In this document: one piece after another, positions 47,553 through 55,885 of the stretch
Layout: every line of letters begins with the position of its first letter
How positions within the stretch are numbered: position 1 is the stretch's first letter
Assembly (NCBI RefSeq): GCF_029624125.1
Contig: NZ_JARSBN010000009.1
Span: forward strand, 1 to 58,332
Source of the DNA: Winogradskyella marincola
GTDB taxonomy: Bacteria; Bacteroidota; Bacteroidia; Flavobacteriales; Flavobacteriaceae
Direction: 5' to 3'
Length of the DNA: 58,332 bases
Notes under the pieces: generated by a model
Databases searched by the model: none
Told to the model about the DNA's origin: nothing
The model's input: the letters and a program-made list of their open reading frames with translations, nothing else
Made by a program: the position numbers and the translations under genes

Positions 47553-49616
47553 ATGAAAAAAACATTACTCTTATTTACAACCTATTTATGTTTGGGTGTT
47601 TCTGCAATTTTCGCTCAAAACGTAAACATTCCAGATTTCAACTTTAAAAATTATTTGTTAAACAATACTGCTATTAATACAAATTCTGATACGGAAATTT
47701 CTGTAGCAGAAGCGCAAGCTTTTACAGGAACAATATCGGCAACATCTTTAGGTATTACAGATTTAACAGGAATTGAAGCTTTTGTAAATCTAACTATATT
47801 AGAAGTACATTCAAATATCCTATCATCATTAGATGTTAGTAATAATACTAGTTTAACACGTTTACATTGTGCGAACAATCAAATTACTACATTAGATGTT
47901 AGTGGTATTCCGACATTAAATCAAATTCATTGTCAAAATAATCAGTTGGTAGAGTTAAATTTAGCTAATGGTAACAATCCTAATTTCATATACATGAAAT
48001 CTTACGGCAACCCAGATTTAACGTGTATTCAACATGATCCTAATTACACACCTTCGTATACTAATGCTGGTCAGTACGCACAAGGATGGACTAGAGATAC
48101 AAATTCTAGCTATTCTTCTAACTGTAATTATGGACCTGTTTATGTAGATGCTAATGCAATTGGAGCAAATGACGGAAGTTCGTGGATTGATGCTTACACA
48201 ACAATTGATGCAGCATTGGCTGTAGCTGGTCCTAATAGAAATATTTGGGTTGCTAAAGGTGTTTATAAGCCTACAGCTCAAAACACGCCTTTAGAAATAA
48301 ATGATACTAGTATTTCTATTTTCGGTGGATTTGATGGTTCTGAAATTCAATTATCAGATAGAGATTTAACACTAATAAATACAACTAATGCAACTGTTAT
48401 TACAGGTGATATGAATGGAGATGATGCTGATGGTGATTTTACTTCTAATAAATCTGATAATGCAGATAGATTAATTGTAGTTGATGCTACAAATATTACT
48501 ATAGATGGTTTTGTTTTAGAAAATATTTACGATACATCAAGTAACGCGCTTACTGAAGATAATGGTGTTATTTATTCAAAATATTATGGTGCTTCTACTT
48601 GGATTGAAAACCTGAGCATAAAAAACTGTAGTTTTAAAAATAACTATAGTAACGATTTTTTAATTAAAGGCATTGGTTTAAAAGATAACTTCAAACTATA
48701 CAACGTTAGTTTTACCAATAATGTAAGTGTAGGACAAAGTATTATTCTATTACATCAAGGTCGTTTTAATGATATTTATGCAGATTTTTCTAATGTGTTG
48801 TTTGCAGACAACGAAACCAAGTTTTCTGTAATCAATGCCTATAGAATTCCTGATGGGTCATTTACAAACTATAGAGACTTAGATTTAATAATAACGAACA
48901 CATCTTTTATTAATAATGATGTAGTAAATACTAATAATACCTCTTATGGTCAGTCTATTATCATGGGTTCTGATAATACTTTAGGACATTTAGAGATAAA
49001 CAACTCTATCTTCTTTGGTAATACGTTAAATGGAACTTACGCAGATAGAGATATTTCTTTTGGTACTCAGGGAAATCATTATGAATTAGTAATTAATAAT
49101 TCGATAACTCAAATTACAAACAATGGAGGCGCATCTGGAGCATTTGCAGCACCATCATTTAATAACGTTCAAGATTTAGATCCAAATGCTGTGTCACTTA
49201 ATTTAAGTGGAGATTATAAACCAACAGCAAGTTCATCTTACATAATAGATCAAGGAGACAATACATTATACGATACTGCTTTATTTGGTGATTTAGATTT
49301 ATCAGGTAATGATAGAATATTTAACACTACGATAGATTTAGGAGCTTATGAATACAATTCTACATTAGGCATAGATGCTATTTCTTTAAATACAAATTCA
49401 GTAAAACTATACCCAAATCCTGTAAGTGATAAATTATTTATTAAATCTACAGAACAAATTGAAAGCGTAACTATTTATAACATAAATGGTCAATTAATAA
49501 AGCGCACTAACGAAACTATAAATGGTGTTGATGTGTCTGTATTGTCTTCTGGATTATACATGATTGAAATCAAAACCAATAACAATACTATTAATCAGAA
49601 GTTCCTTAAGGGCTAA
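47553..49616 (+). CDS. T9SS type A protein with leucine-rich-like and right-handed beta-helix domains
   Basis: This 687-residue exported protein has a signal peptide (ending ...SAIFAQ). A short leucine-rich-like region (about 60-145) shows LDVSNNTSLTRLHCANNQ and LDVSGIPTLNQIHCQNNQ. A parallel beta-helix domain (about 190-600) resembles pectate-lyase-like and choice-of-anchor proteins, with FGGFDGSE and TVITGDMNGDD. The C-terminal type A sorting domain (about 612-687) starts VKLYPNPVSDKLFIK and ends NQKFLKG. The beta-helix fold is common in polysaccharide-active enzymes and adhesins. No catalytic residues can be assigned. It is preceded by the third candidate LytTR operator. Confidence 0.86.
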   Translation: MKKTLLLFTTYLCLGVSAIFAQNVNIPDFNFKNYLLNNTAINTNSDTEISVAEAQAFTGTISATSLGITDLTGIEAFVNLTILEVHSNILSSLDVSNNTSLTRLHCANNQITTLDVSGIPTLNQIHCQNNQLVELNLANGNNPNFIYMKSYGNPDLTCIQHDPNYTPSYTNAGQYAQGWTRDTNSSYSSNCNYGPVYVDANAIGANDGSSWIDAYTTIDAALAVAGPNRNIWVAKGVYKPTAQNTPLEINDTSISIFGGFDGSEIQLSDRDLTLINTTNATVITGDMNGDDADGDFTSNKSDNADRLIVVDATNITIDGFVLENIYDTSSNALTEDNGVIYSKYYGASTWIENLSIKNCSFKNNYSNDFLIKGIGLKDNFKLYNVSFTNNVSVGQSIILLHQGRFNDIYADFSNVLFADNETKFSVINAYRIPDGSFTNYRDLDLIITNTSFINNDVVNTNNTSYGQSIIMGSDNTLGHLEINNSIFFGNTLNGTYADRDISFGTQGNHYELVINNSITQITNNGGASGAFAAPSFNNVQDLDPNAVSLNLSGDYKPTASSSYIIDQGDNTLYDTALFGDLDLSGNDRIFNTTIDLGAYEYNSTLGIDAISLNTNSVKLYPNPVSDKLFIKSTEQIESVTIYNINGQLIKRTNETINGVDVSVLSSGLYMIEIKTNNNTINQKFLKG

Positions 49617-49640
49617 GTTGATGTAACATCAACTTGATTG

Positions 49641-49668
49641 AGCGCTCACTTATGTGGGCGCTTTTTTT
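49641..49668 (+). terminator. Terminator after the beta-helix protein gene
   Basis: A stem AGCGCTCAC / GTGGGCGCT (one G-T pair), loop TTAT, is followed by seven T's. Just before it, AAGTTGATG (49615-49623) and CATCAACTT (49627-49635) form a second perfect inverted repeat overlapping the stop codon. It resembles the terminator at 42248. Confidence 0.9.
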
Positions 49669-49692
49669 AACTAAGTAATTAAAAACAATCAC

Positions 49693-50235
49693 ATGAAACA
49701 TTTAAAAACAGTCACATTCGTATTCTTAACAATTTTATTAACCTCTTGTTCATCTGATGATGATTCTAATTCTTCAGAAACAAATTTTATACACGTTGGT
49801 GACGCTTCTTTTGAAATGAAAACAGCTGTAGTAGAACCTTCATTAAACTCGGTATATTTAGGCTTAACCAATAGTACAGAAGCTGAGATTAATGCTTCTT
49901 TTTCTGGAACAACACTTAATAATGTCGATTATTTTTCAGCAAGAATTAATGAGTTTGATCTTTTATCTGGTGAAACTTATGACTTAGATGCTATTTCTAG
50001 TATGGAATTTATTGTAGGTGGTGATGTTGTTAATTCTGAATTTGAAAATGGTTTTAGTCAATTTTACAAAAGTGGAAGTAATTCTAATTTAGAAGTTATA
50101 TCAGGAAGTATCACTGTAATTGACTATTCTGTAGAATCTATCCGTTTTTCATTTTCTTTTACAAGACAAGATGGTGTAGAAATCTCTGGTGTATATGAAG
50201 GCTCTTTTTTATATCTAGCTTCTGATGATGAATAA
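49693..50235 (+). CDS. Small surface lipoprotein of unknown function
   Basis: This 180-residue protein has a lipoprotein signal peptide (MKHLKTVTFVFLTILLTSCS). The cysteine at 19 is followed by SSDDDSN, an acidic stretch of the sort that sends lipoproteins to the outer surface in this group. The rest is predicted all-beta with no family that I recognise. It begins 76 bases after the beta-helix gene, past that gene's terminator. Residual read-through or its own weak promoter could drive it. Confidence 0.75.
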   Translation: MKHLKTVTFVFLTILLTSCSSDDDSNSSETNFIHVGDASFEMKTAVVEPSLNSVYLGLTNSTEAEINASFSGTTLNNVDYFSARINEFDLLSGETYDLDAISSMEFIVGGDVVNSEFENGFSQFYKSGSNSNLEVISGSITVIDYSVESIRFSFSFTRQDGVEISGVYEGSFLYLASDDE

Positions 50236-50259
50236 TTTTTATTGCAATTAAGAGTACTT

Positions 50260-50293
50260 AAGGTTCATCTATGTCTGTAGTGAGCCTTTTTTT
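50260..50293 (+). terminator. Terminator after the small lipoprotein gene
   Basis: A stem AAGGTTCA / TGAGCCTT (one G-T pair) with a loop of about 13 bases is followed by a T-run. Confidence 0.7.
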
Positions 50294-50304
50294 ATTTTAA
50301 AAAA

Positions 50305-50331
50305 AAAAGCTCACTATTAAAGTGAGCTTTT
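50305..50331. terminator. Bidirectional terminator at the dnaN 3' end
   Basis: A perfect 11-bp stem (AAAAGCTCACT / AGTGAGCTTTT) with a 5-base loop is flanked by A's on one side and T's on the other, between convergent genes. It most likely ends the minus-strand dnaN transcript. Confidence 0.85.
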
Positions 50332-50373
50332 CAAATAAGTAATTATTTGAGAAATAGCAATATCATTATAAGT

Positions 50374-51492
50374 TTAGCTGTTGAGCATTACAGGCATTAC
50401 TAGCATAGTTACATGCTCGCCTTCATCTAAACCATCAACAGGTGTAAGTATACCTGCTCTGTTAGGTAAGCTCATTTCTAACTGAACGTCATCAGAGTTT
50501 AAGTTGTTTATCATTTCTGTTAAGAAACGCGAGTTAAACCCAATTTGCATGTCGTCTCCTTGGTAATCACAAGTAAGGCGTTCTTCTGCTTTGTTGCTGT
50601 AATCTATATCTTCTGCAGAGATGTTAAGTTCTGCACCAGCAATCTTTAAACGTATTTGGTGTGTTGTTTTATTAGAAAAAATAGACACACGCTTTACAGA
50701 GTTTAAAAATTGTGTTCTGGCAATTGTCAGCTTATTAGGGTTTTCTTTAGGTATAACAGCTTCGTAATTTGGATACTTTCCATCAATTAAACGACAGATT
50801 AAAACAGAATTATCGAAGGTGAATTTTGCGTTAGCTTCATTATATTCAACAGAAACTTCATCATCATTACCAGCTAAAATTCCTTTTAATAGATTTAAAG
50901 GTTTTTTAGGCATAATAAATTCTGCAGATTCTGAAGCACTTACATCATTTCTGGTGTATTTAACTAATTTGTGAGCATCTGTAGCTACAAAAGTTAAGTT
51001 GTCTTGAGAGAATTGAAAAAACACACCACTCATTACAGGTCTTAAATCATCATTACCTGCGGCAAATATAGTTTTGCTAATTGCAGTAGCTAATATGTCT
51101 CCCATAATGGTTGTTTTGCTAGCATCTTCTACAGATACAGCATTTGGGAATTCAGCACCATCAGCGTATGCCAGCGCATATTTACCATGATTAGAGCTAA
51201 TCTCAACAGTATTATTGTCTTCTACAACAAATGTTAATGGTTGCTCAGGAAATGTTTTTAGAGTATCTAATAATAATCGAGCTGGTAAAGCAATGCTGCC
51301 TTCAGAATCACTTTCTACATCTATTGTTGAAGACATTGTGGTTTCTAAATCACTAGCCGAAATGGTTAATTTAGATTGGCTTAATTCAAATAAGAAATTA
51401 TCTAAAATAGGTAAGGTATTGCTGTTATTAATAACACCACCCAAAACCTGAAGTTGTTTGAGTAAATATGTACTTGAAACTATAAATTTCAT
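50374..51492 (-). CDS. dnaN: DNA polymerase III subunit beta (sliding clamp)
   Basis: This 372-residue protein forms the ring that holds the replicative polymerase on DNA. The length and sequence fit throughout: the N-terminal MKFIVSSTYLLKQLQVLGGV, NTLPILDNFLFE, the middle LRPVMSGVFF and VATDAHKLV, IDGKYPNYEAVIP, and the C-terminal VMPVMLN that lines the binding pocket. It lies after gldG on the same strand, as in other Flavobacteriaceae, and ends at a clear terminator. No dnaA or origin-like DnaA boxes are nearby. Confidence 0.98.
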   Translation of the reverse strand: MKFIVSSTYLLKQLQVLGGVINNSNTLPILDNFLFELSQSKLTISASDLETTMSSTIDVESDSEGSIALPARLLLDTLKTFPEQPLTFVVEDNNTVEISSNHGKYALAYADGAEFPNAVSVEDASKTTIMGDILATAISKTIFAAGNDDLRPVMSGVFFQFSQDNLTFVATDAHKLVKYTRNDVSASESAEFIMPKKPLNLLKGILAGNDDEVSVEYNEANAKFTFDNSVLICRLIDGKYPNYEAVIPKENPNKLTIARTQFLNSVKRVSIFSNKTTHQIRLKIAGAELNISAEDIDYSNKAEERLTCDYQGDDMQIGFNSRFLTEMINNLNSDDVQLEMSLPNRAGILTPVDGLDEGEHVTMLVMPVMLNS

Positions 51493-51583
51493 CTTAAAAT
51501 ATGTAAAGTTTTTATAATTTGTAACCTATCCTACAAATATATCCCAATAGATGGGTTTTGTAAAACAAACTTATTAACAAATT

Positions 51584-53248
51584 CTAGGTGTATTTCTTCT
51601 TTCTAAAGAAGTTAAAAGCAAAACCAAAAAGACCTAAAAGAACCAATGGTAGTGCAATGTTTAAGAGTTGCCAAGAGCTACTATCTTCCTTTATTTTGTC
51701 TTGGTCAAGGTAAGCAACGCTTATTTCTTTGGCTCTAATGTTTATAAGTCCAGTGTCGTCTAGTAAGTAATTCACCGTATTTAGTAAGAATTCTTTATTA
51801 CCGTAAAGAAAACCTCGGTAATCTACACCGAGTTCTAAAGGTCTTCTTTGTCTAACGTCATTTTTTATAACATCACCATCAGAAATAACTACCATTTTTG
51901 TAGGCGAGCTTTTAGACTTAAAATTCTTGACTTTAAAAGGCAAAACACGTTGATCATAAACAGAAGTAAATTCACCCTCTAATAAAACAGCCAAGTTTTG
52001 CGGACCAGAATTATATAAACTCTCATCAGGAGATTTGGTAACATCATTTAGAGATATACCAGTTGGTACGCCTTCTAATCTAGATTTAGGTGAACTTTGA
52101 AGTAATATTGTTTTGTCCACATTATTCTTAAGCGTGTCCATAGGACTTGCAAAATCGTAACGTACTAATTCTAAATTTTTGGTAATAGGATGCTTTTGAT
52201 TAGACGAGGCTAAAGGTGCATATTGCCATTGAATAGGTTGTAATTGCGCTTGGCTTCCTTCACCTATGGCCAACATAATTGGAGCAGAGTAGAGGTCTTT
52301 TACCAAACTAGGATTTACCCTTACACCATATTTAAAAAAGAAATCATTAAGATTAAGGTCTCTCATAATTGAGACACTAGAGTTTGTGGCATTTCGTAAG
52401 CTATCCTCATCCATTACTACAGACTCAGTAAGCCATAAACTTTTTCCACCTCTCATGGTATACTGATCGAGCACCAGTTTTTCTTCTTCAGAAAAAGCTT
52501 GGGTTGGTTTAGCAACAACTATTAAATCATATTGTTTCAGCTTATCTAAAGTGCCTTGTGGGTTAGTAGCAACACTATCTAAAGTAAAAGGTGCAATTTT
52601 ATAATAAGATTGCGTTGTTTGAAGAAAATCCGCAAGATTTAAATCAGCGAGTTCTCCATTACCTTTTAAAACCGCTATAGTCTTAGATTTTGAATTTACC
52701 AGCTTGTTAAAAGCGTCAGCAAACACATACTCAAGTCCTTGTACAGAATTATTAACTTGCTCAGAAAGTTCTTGTGTAATACTCTTTTTTAAAAGCGGAA
52801 TTTTTACAGTTTGATCTTTATAGCTAGCAAATGCCCACGGAAAAATTATTTCTTGTGTTACTTTACCTGTGCTATTATCAGTGTTGATATAAGGCTCTAA
52901 TCCAGTATGTGTAAGTTCATCAATAATTTGTTCTCTGGTAGATTCATCTTCAATAGGATCGATGTAGTTAACCCTAATATTATTGGTTTTAAGTTGAAAT
53001 TCTTCAATAAGTTGTCTTGTTTCGGTTTGAAGCAGTCTAAATTCTGAATTGAAATCTCCTTCTAAAAACACATCAATTATTAATGGAGAATCTATATTGT
53101 CTATGATACTGTTAGTTGCATCAGATAGCGTATAACGCTTGTCTTTTGTTAAGTCAAAACGTCCATATATTGTATTGGATATGGCATTTACAACAATAAG
53201 CCCGACCAACACAACAAGTATGTAGATTATGTTTTTATTCTGTTTCAT
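51584..53248 (-). CDS. gldG: Gliding motility-associated ABC transporter substrate-binding protein GldG
   Basis: This 554-residue protein has an N-terminal membrane helix (about 7-27, IIYILVVLVGLIVVNAISNT), the GldG-type start YGRFDLTKDKRYTLSDAT, a long periplasmic ABC-transporter auxiliary domain, and a C-terminal membrane helix (about 528-546). GldG works with GldF and the ATPase GldA, which is not in the window, in a transporter needed for gliding in F. johnsoniae. It overlaps the preceding gene by 14 bases. Normally gldF and gldG are adjacent. Here one small gene separates them. Confidence 0.95.
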   Translation of the reverse strand: MKQNKNIIYILVVLVGLIVVNAISNTIYGRFDLTKDKRYTLSDATNSIIDNIDSPLIIDVFLEGDFNSEFRLLQTETRQLIEEFQLKTNNIRVNYIDPIEDESTREQIIDELTHTGLEPYINTDNSTGKVTQEIIFPWAFASYKDQTVKIPLLKKSITQELSEQVNNSVQGLEYVFADAFNKLVNSKSKTIAVLKGNGELADLNLADFLQTTQSYYKIAPFTLDSVATNPQGTLDKLKQYDLIVVAKPTQAFSEEEKLVLDQYTMRGGKSLWLTESVVMDEDSLRNATNSSVSIMRDLNLNDFFFKYGVRVNPSLVKDLYSAPIMLAIGEGSQAQLQPIQWQYAPLASSNQKHPITKNLELVRYDFASPMDTLKNNVDKTILLQSSPKSRLEGVPTGISLNDVTKSPDESLYNSGPQNLAVLLEGEFTSVYDQRVLPFKVKNFKSKSSPTKMVVISDGDVIKNDVRQRRPLELGVDYRGFLYGNKEFLLNTVNYLLDDTGLINIRAKEISVAYLDQDKIKEDSSSWQLLNIALPLVLLGLFGFAFNFFRKKKYT

Positions 53249-53735
53249 TGGACTTGTATGTAATTTCTTCTTGGTAATGTCTTAGTGCAGAAACCTTATC
53301 GTCTTTAAAAATAATTTCTACACATTCTTTTTCTTTATTAAAAGCGCCTGGTTCTATACCTAAGGCGTAATTCCATTTGTTGTTGTCATGATCTTTTAAG
53401 CCATCATCCCAAGTTAACCATTCGTATTTGCCTAAAAGAGAATCTACTTTAGTTTTAGAAACACCTATAAGTGTGTCAGATTCAATTGTATTATCAATCA
53501 TTTCGTAGCGTAAAGCTGGTTTTTCGGTCCAGGCTTCACTATCAAAATATTTTTGATGATGGTAACTGCTAATAATATTTACAAACGGATAAAACATATA
53601 GAAATAAGCAAATGGTGTTAAAACCAAACTTATTAATATGGTTAACCATTTGCGCTTGTCTACAGTATTCAAAAACAGAAAGAGTAGTACAAAGACTACA
53701 ATCATTGAGATAACTAAATAAGGTGTTATAATCAT
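53235..53735 (-). CDS. Small membrane protein between gldF and gldG, possibly BamE-like
   Basis: This 166-residue protein has two membrane helices (about 5-22 and 30-55). The C-terminal domain (about 90-160) has the feel of the BamE/SmpA fold: VSKTKVDSLLGKYEWLTW, then KWNYALG and a VEIIFKDDKVSALRHY strand. The match is by pattern only. It overlaps gldF by 4 bases (ATGA) and gldG by 14, so it is translated with them and probably belongs to the same complex or process. I know of no published name. Confidence 0.7.
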   Translation of the reverse strand: MIITPYLVISMIVVFVLLFLFLNTVDKRKWLTILISLVLTPFAYFYMFYPFVNIISSYHHQKYFDSEAWTEKPALRYEMIDNTIESDTLIGVSKTKVDSLLGKYEWLTWDDGLKDHDNNKWNYALGIEPGAFNKEKECVEIIFKDDKVSALRHYQEEITYKSNETE

Positions 53736-54454
53736 TGCTTTTGAATTCTAAGTTTTGTGAATAATAAAAAGGCTAAAGCTATGCTTGTAAAATAGATCAA
53801 ATCTCTTGTGTCAATAACACCACGACTCATACTGTTGTAATGCGCAGACATTCCAAGGTTTTCCATATACACCAAATCACCAAATATATTATAGTTTGAT
53901 AGCCCTTCGAAACCAAAATACATGAAGAAACAGATAAATACTGCAATAATAAATGCAACAATCTGGTTATCCGAAAGGGTAGAAGCAAACACTCCAATTG
54001 CAGTATAAGCAGCTACAAGGAACAGTAGACCAAAGTAAGATCCAATAGTGCTTCCCATATCTAAATTACCTTCTGGACTGCCTAATTGGTAAACTGAATA
54101 CACATAGAGTAGAGTTGGTATTAAAGCTAAGATAATAAGGGCAAAAGCACCAAAATATTTGCCCAATACAATCTGAAAATGTGAAATAGGTTTGGTAACT
54201 AATAGCTCTAAAGTACCTTGCTTTTTTTCATCACTAAAACTACGCATCGTTACAGCAGGAACTAAAAAGATAAGAATCCATGGTGCTAATAAAAAGAATG
54301 ACGATAAGCTTGCGATACCATTATTAAAAATATTGAAATCGCCTTTAAACACCCATAAAAACAAACCGTTTAATAATAAAAACACACCAATAACCAAATA
54401 CCCAATTGGTGAGGCAAAGAAGGTGTTTATTTCTTTTTTTAAGATTGCTAGCAT
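53732..54454 (-). CDS. gldF: Gliding motility-associated ABC transporter permease GldF
   Basis: This 240-residue ABC-2-type permease has six predicted helices. It shows the family start MLAILKKEINTFFASPIGYL and the conserved loop TMRSFSDEKKQGTLELLVTK between helices 2 and 3. Length is as expected. It partners GldG and the GldA ATPase. It lies upstream of the unknown overlapping gene and gldG, 64 bases after the monooxygenase gene. Confidence 0.96.
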   Translation of the reverse strand: MLAILKKEINTFFASPIGYLVIGVFLLLNGLFLWVFKGDFNIFNNGIASLSSFFLLAPWILIFLVPAVTMRSFSDEKKQGTLELLVTKPISHFQIVLGKYFGAFALIILALIPTLLYVYSVYQLGSPEGNLDMGSTIGSYFGLLFLVAAYTAIGVFASTLSDNQIVAFIIAVFICFFMYFGFEGLSNYNIFGDLVYMENLGMSAHYNSMSRGVIDTRDLIYFTSIALAFLLFTKLRIQKQ

Positions 54455-54518
54455 ATTATCTAGTTTTCAGTCTCAATTTTCAGTCTCAGTAAATCTGTTT
54501 ACTGTTACTCTCAACCGT

Positions 54519-54815
54519 TTACTTGAGCGAAGCGATTTTATCCACGCTCCAAGCTTCAGGTTTAGCATTAAACAAAGGTTTGGTTTTGGCCCAAACACCA
54601 TTAAATAAATCAGAATGTCTGTAATTATTTAAATCGTCTTCAGAGTTCCAATAACTATACGTAAAAAAGATATTGGTATTGTTCTGATCGCGATATAATT
54701 CTAAAAAATTACAACCTTTAAACGCTCTTATTTTATCTTTATTAGCTTCAAAATTAGCCAAGAATTCTTCAATCTTTGACGGTTCAAAACTCATTTTTAC
54801 AATTCTTACTAACAT
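54519..54815 (-). CDS. Antibiotic biosynthesis monooxygenase (ABM) domain protein
   Basis: This 98-residue single-domain protein has the ferredoxin-like ABM fold. MLVRIVKMSF starts the first strand, then FKGCNFLELYRD, and YSYWNSEDDLNNYRHSDLF with the usual W and H in the second half. Small ABM proteins act on quinones or other aromatic compounds without a cofactor, or bind heme. The substrate is not predictable. It lies between the SAM-hydrolase-family gene and gldF on the same strand. Confidence 0.85.
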   Translation of the reverse strand: MLVRIVKMSFEPSKIEEFLANFEANKDKIRAFKGCNFLELYRDQNNTNIFFTYSYWNSEDDLNNYRHSDLFNGVWAKTKPLFNAKPEAWSVDKIASLK

Positions 54816-54837
54816 AATTTTAAAATCCTTTCCTAAA

Positions 54838-54856
54838 TCCTTTCCAAAGGAAAGGA
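54838..54856. repeat. Short palindromic repeat, copy 1
   Basis: TCCTTTCC and GGAAAGGA flank AAA. AATCCTTTCC also occurs just upstream (54825-54834) as a partial direct copy. It is related to the second copy at 54907-54925. Such purine/pyrimidine palindromes are scattered through many Bacteroidota genomes. Confidence 0.7.
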
Positions 54857-54894
54857 CTTTCTTACTGTTGTGAAAATATTTTTTTGTTTTTGCG

Positions 54895-55764
54895 TCATCT
54901 TGGGCTTCCTTCCCTTTGGGAAGGACTGAGGATGGGCAGGAAGTTTACCGTTACTGTATCCATTGTTTTTAATCCCATAAGTGTTGAGGCACTACCAACA
55001 GTACTGCAATTGCTTTTGTAAACTGCAATTTCTAGATAGCCAGCAGAATTAAAAACAACAAGACCTTTGCCTTCATCGTTTCGTTTAGATTCTTCAATAT
55101 CAAAATTTACGACATCACTATATCTATTATAAATTTTTCTAAACTTATGATTTCTTGCAGAAATCTCATATTCGCGTGTTTTTTGAATATCTTCAAAAAA
55201 TTTCTTTTTTATGTTGGTTACAACGTTACCATAATTATCGATGTAAATAACACTTCCTATAATTTGATTTTTATCGTCGTTAACAAAAGGATTTAAATTT
55301 TTTATAGGCTTAATAGTGTTAATAACTTTTCCTATAATTTCTAGAGTGCCTCCTCTTGCAATGTGGCAAGCAACTTTAACAAAGACATCTAGTACAGGGA
55401 AATTAGTTTCAATTTTGTCATGAATATTAATTTCAACTATTTTCTCTGGTGCAATTTCTGCACAAATCATGCTCATTATGCCATTGTTAGCGCATATAAA
55501 GTAATGGTCGTCTAAACAGACTGCAATGTGCTTATTTTCAGGGTTTAACTCAGAGTCTATTCCTATGATATGAATTGTACCTTTTGGAAAACTACTGTAG
55601 GCATTTAAGATAATATAAGCCGCTTCAGAAATATTAAAAGGAGAGACAGAATGAGATACATCTACAATTCTTACTTCTGGCAACTCACTGTAAATAGCTC
55701 CTTTAATCGCACCAGCAAAGTGATCTTTTTCTCCAAAATCAGTGGTTAAAGTAATAATTGCCAT
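54895..55764 (-). CDS. SAM hydrolase / SAM-dependent halogenase family protein (DUF62)
   Basis: This 289-residue protein belongs to the S-adenosylmethionine hydroxide adenosyltransferase family, with the start ITLTTDFGEKDHFAGAIKG, VDVSHSV, YFICANNGIMS and the C-terminal domain VIYIDNYGNVVTNI. Family members split SAM into adenosine and methionine. The loop that usually reads VDPGVG..R is here GIDSELNPENKH. The Asp (70) is present, but the usual Arg is not obvious, so activity is uncertain. The last 13 residues derive from a palindromic repeat and are probably not part of the ancestral fold. It heads the minus-strand cluster leading to gldF, gldG and dnaN. Confidence 0.9.
   Translation of the reverse strand: MAIITLTTDFGEKDHFAGAIKGAIYSELPEVRIVDVSHSVSPFNISEAAYIILNAYSSFPKGTIHIIGIDSELNPENKHIAVCLDDHYFICANNGIMSMICAEIAPEKIVEINIHDKIETNFPVLDVFVKVACHIARGGTLEIIGKVINTIKPIKNLNPFVNDDKNQIIGSVIYIDNYGNVVTNIKKKFFEDIQKTREYEISARNHKFRKIYNRYSDVVNFDIEESKRNDEGKGLVVFNSAGYLEIAVYKSNCSTVGSASTLMGLKTMDTVTVNFLPILSPSQREGSPR
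54907..54925. repeat. Short palindromic repeat, copy 2, inside the end of the SAM-hydrolase-family gene
   Basis: TCCTTCCC and GGGAAGGA flank TTT. The wider element, about 54899-54941 with ACTGAGGATGGGCAGG on one side, supplies the last 13 or so codons of the minus-strand gene (ILSPSQREGSPR). The first copy lies 50 bases away, in the spacer before the next gene. Confidence 0.75.
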
Positions 55765-55885
55765 GGATTAATTGTTGATATTTTTTTTAGAATTGAGGTT
55801 GTAAAATTGTTAGATTTGTTTGTACACAAATGTTACACAAAACTAAGAAAAGAAAACAGATTAACACACTAAATTAATTAGCCTT

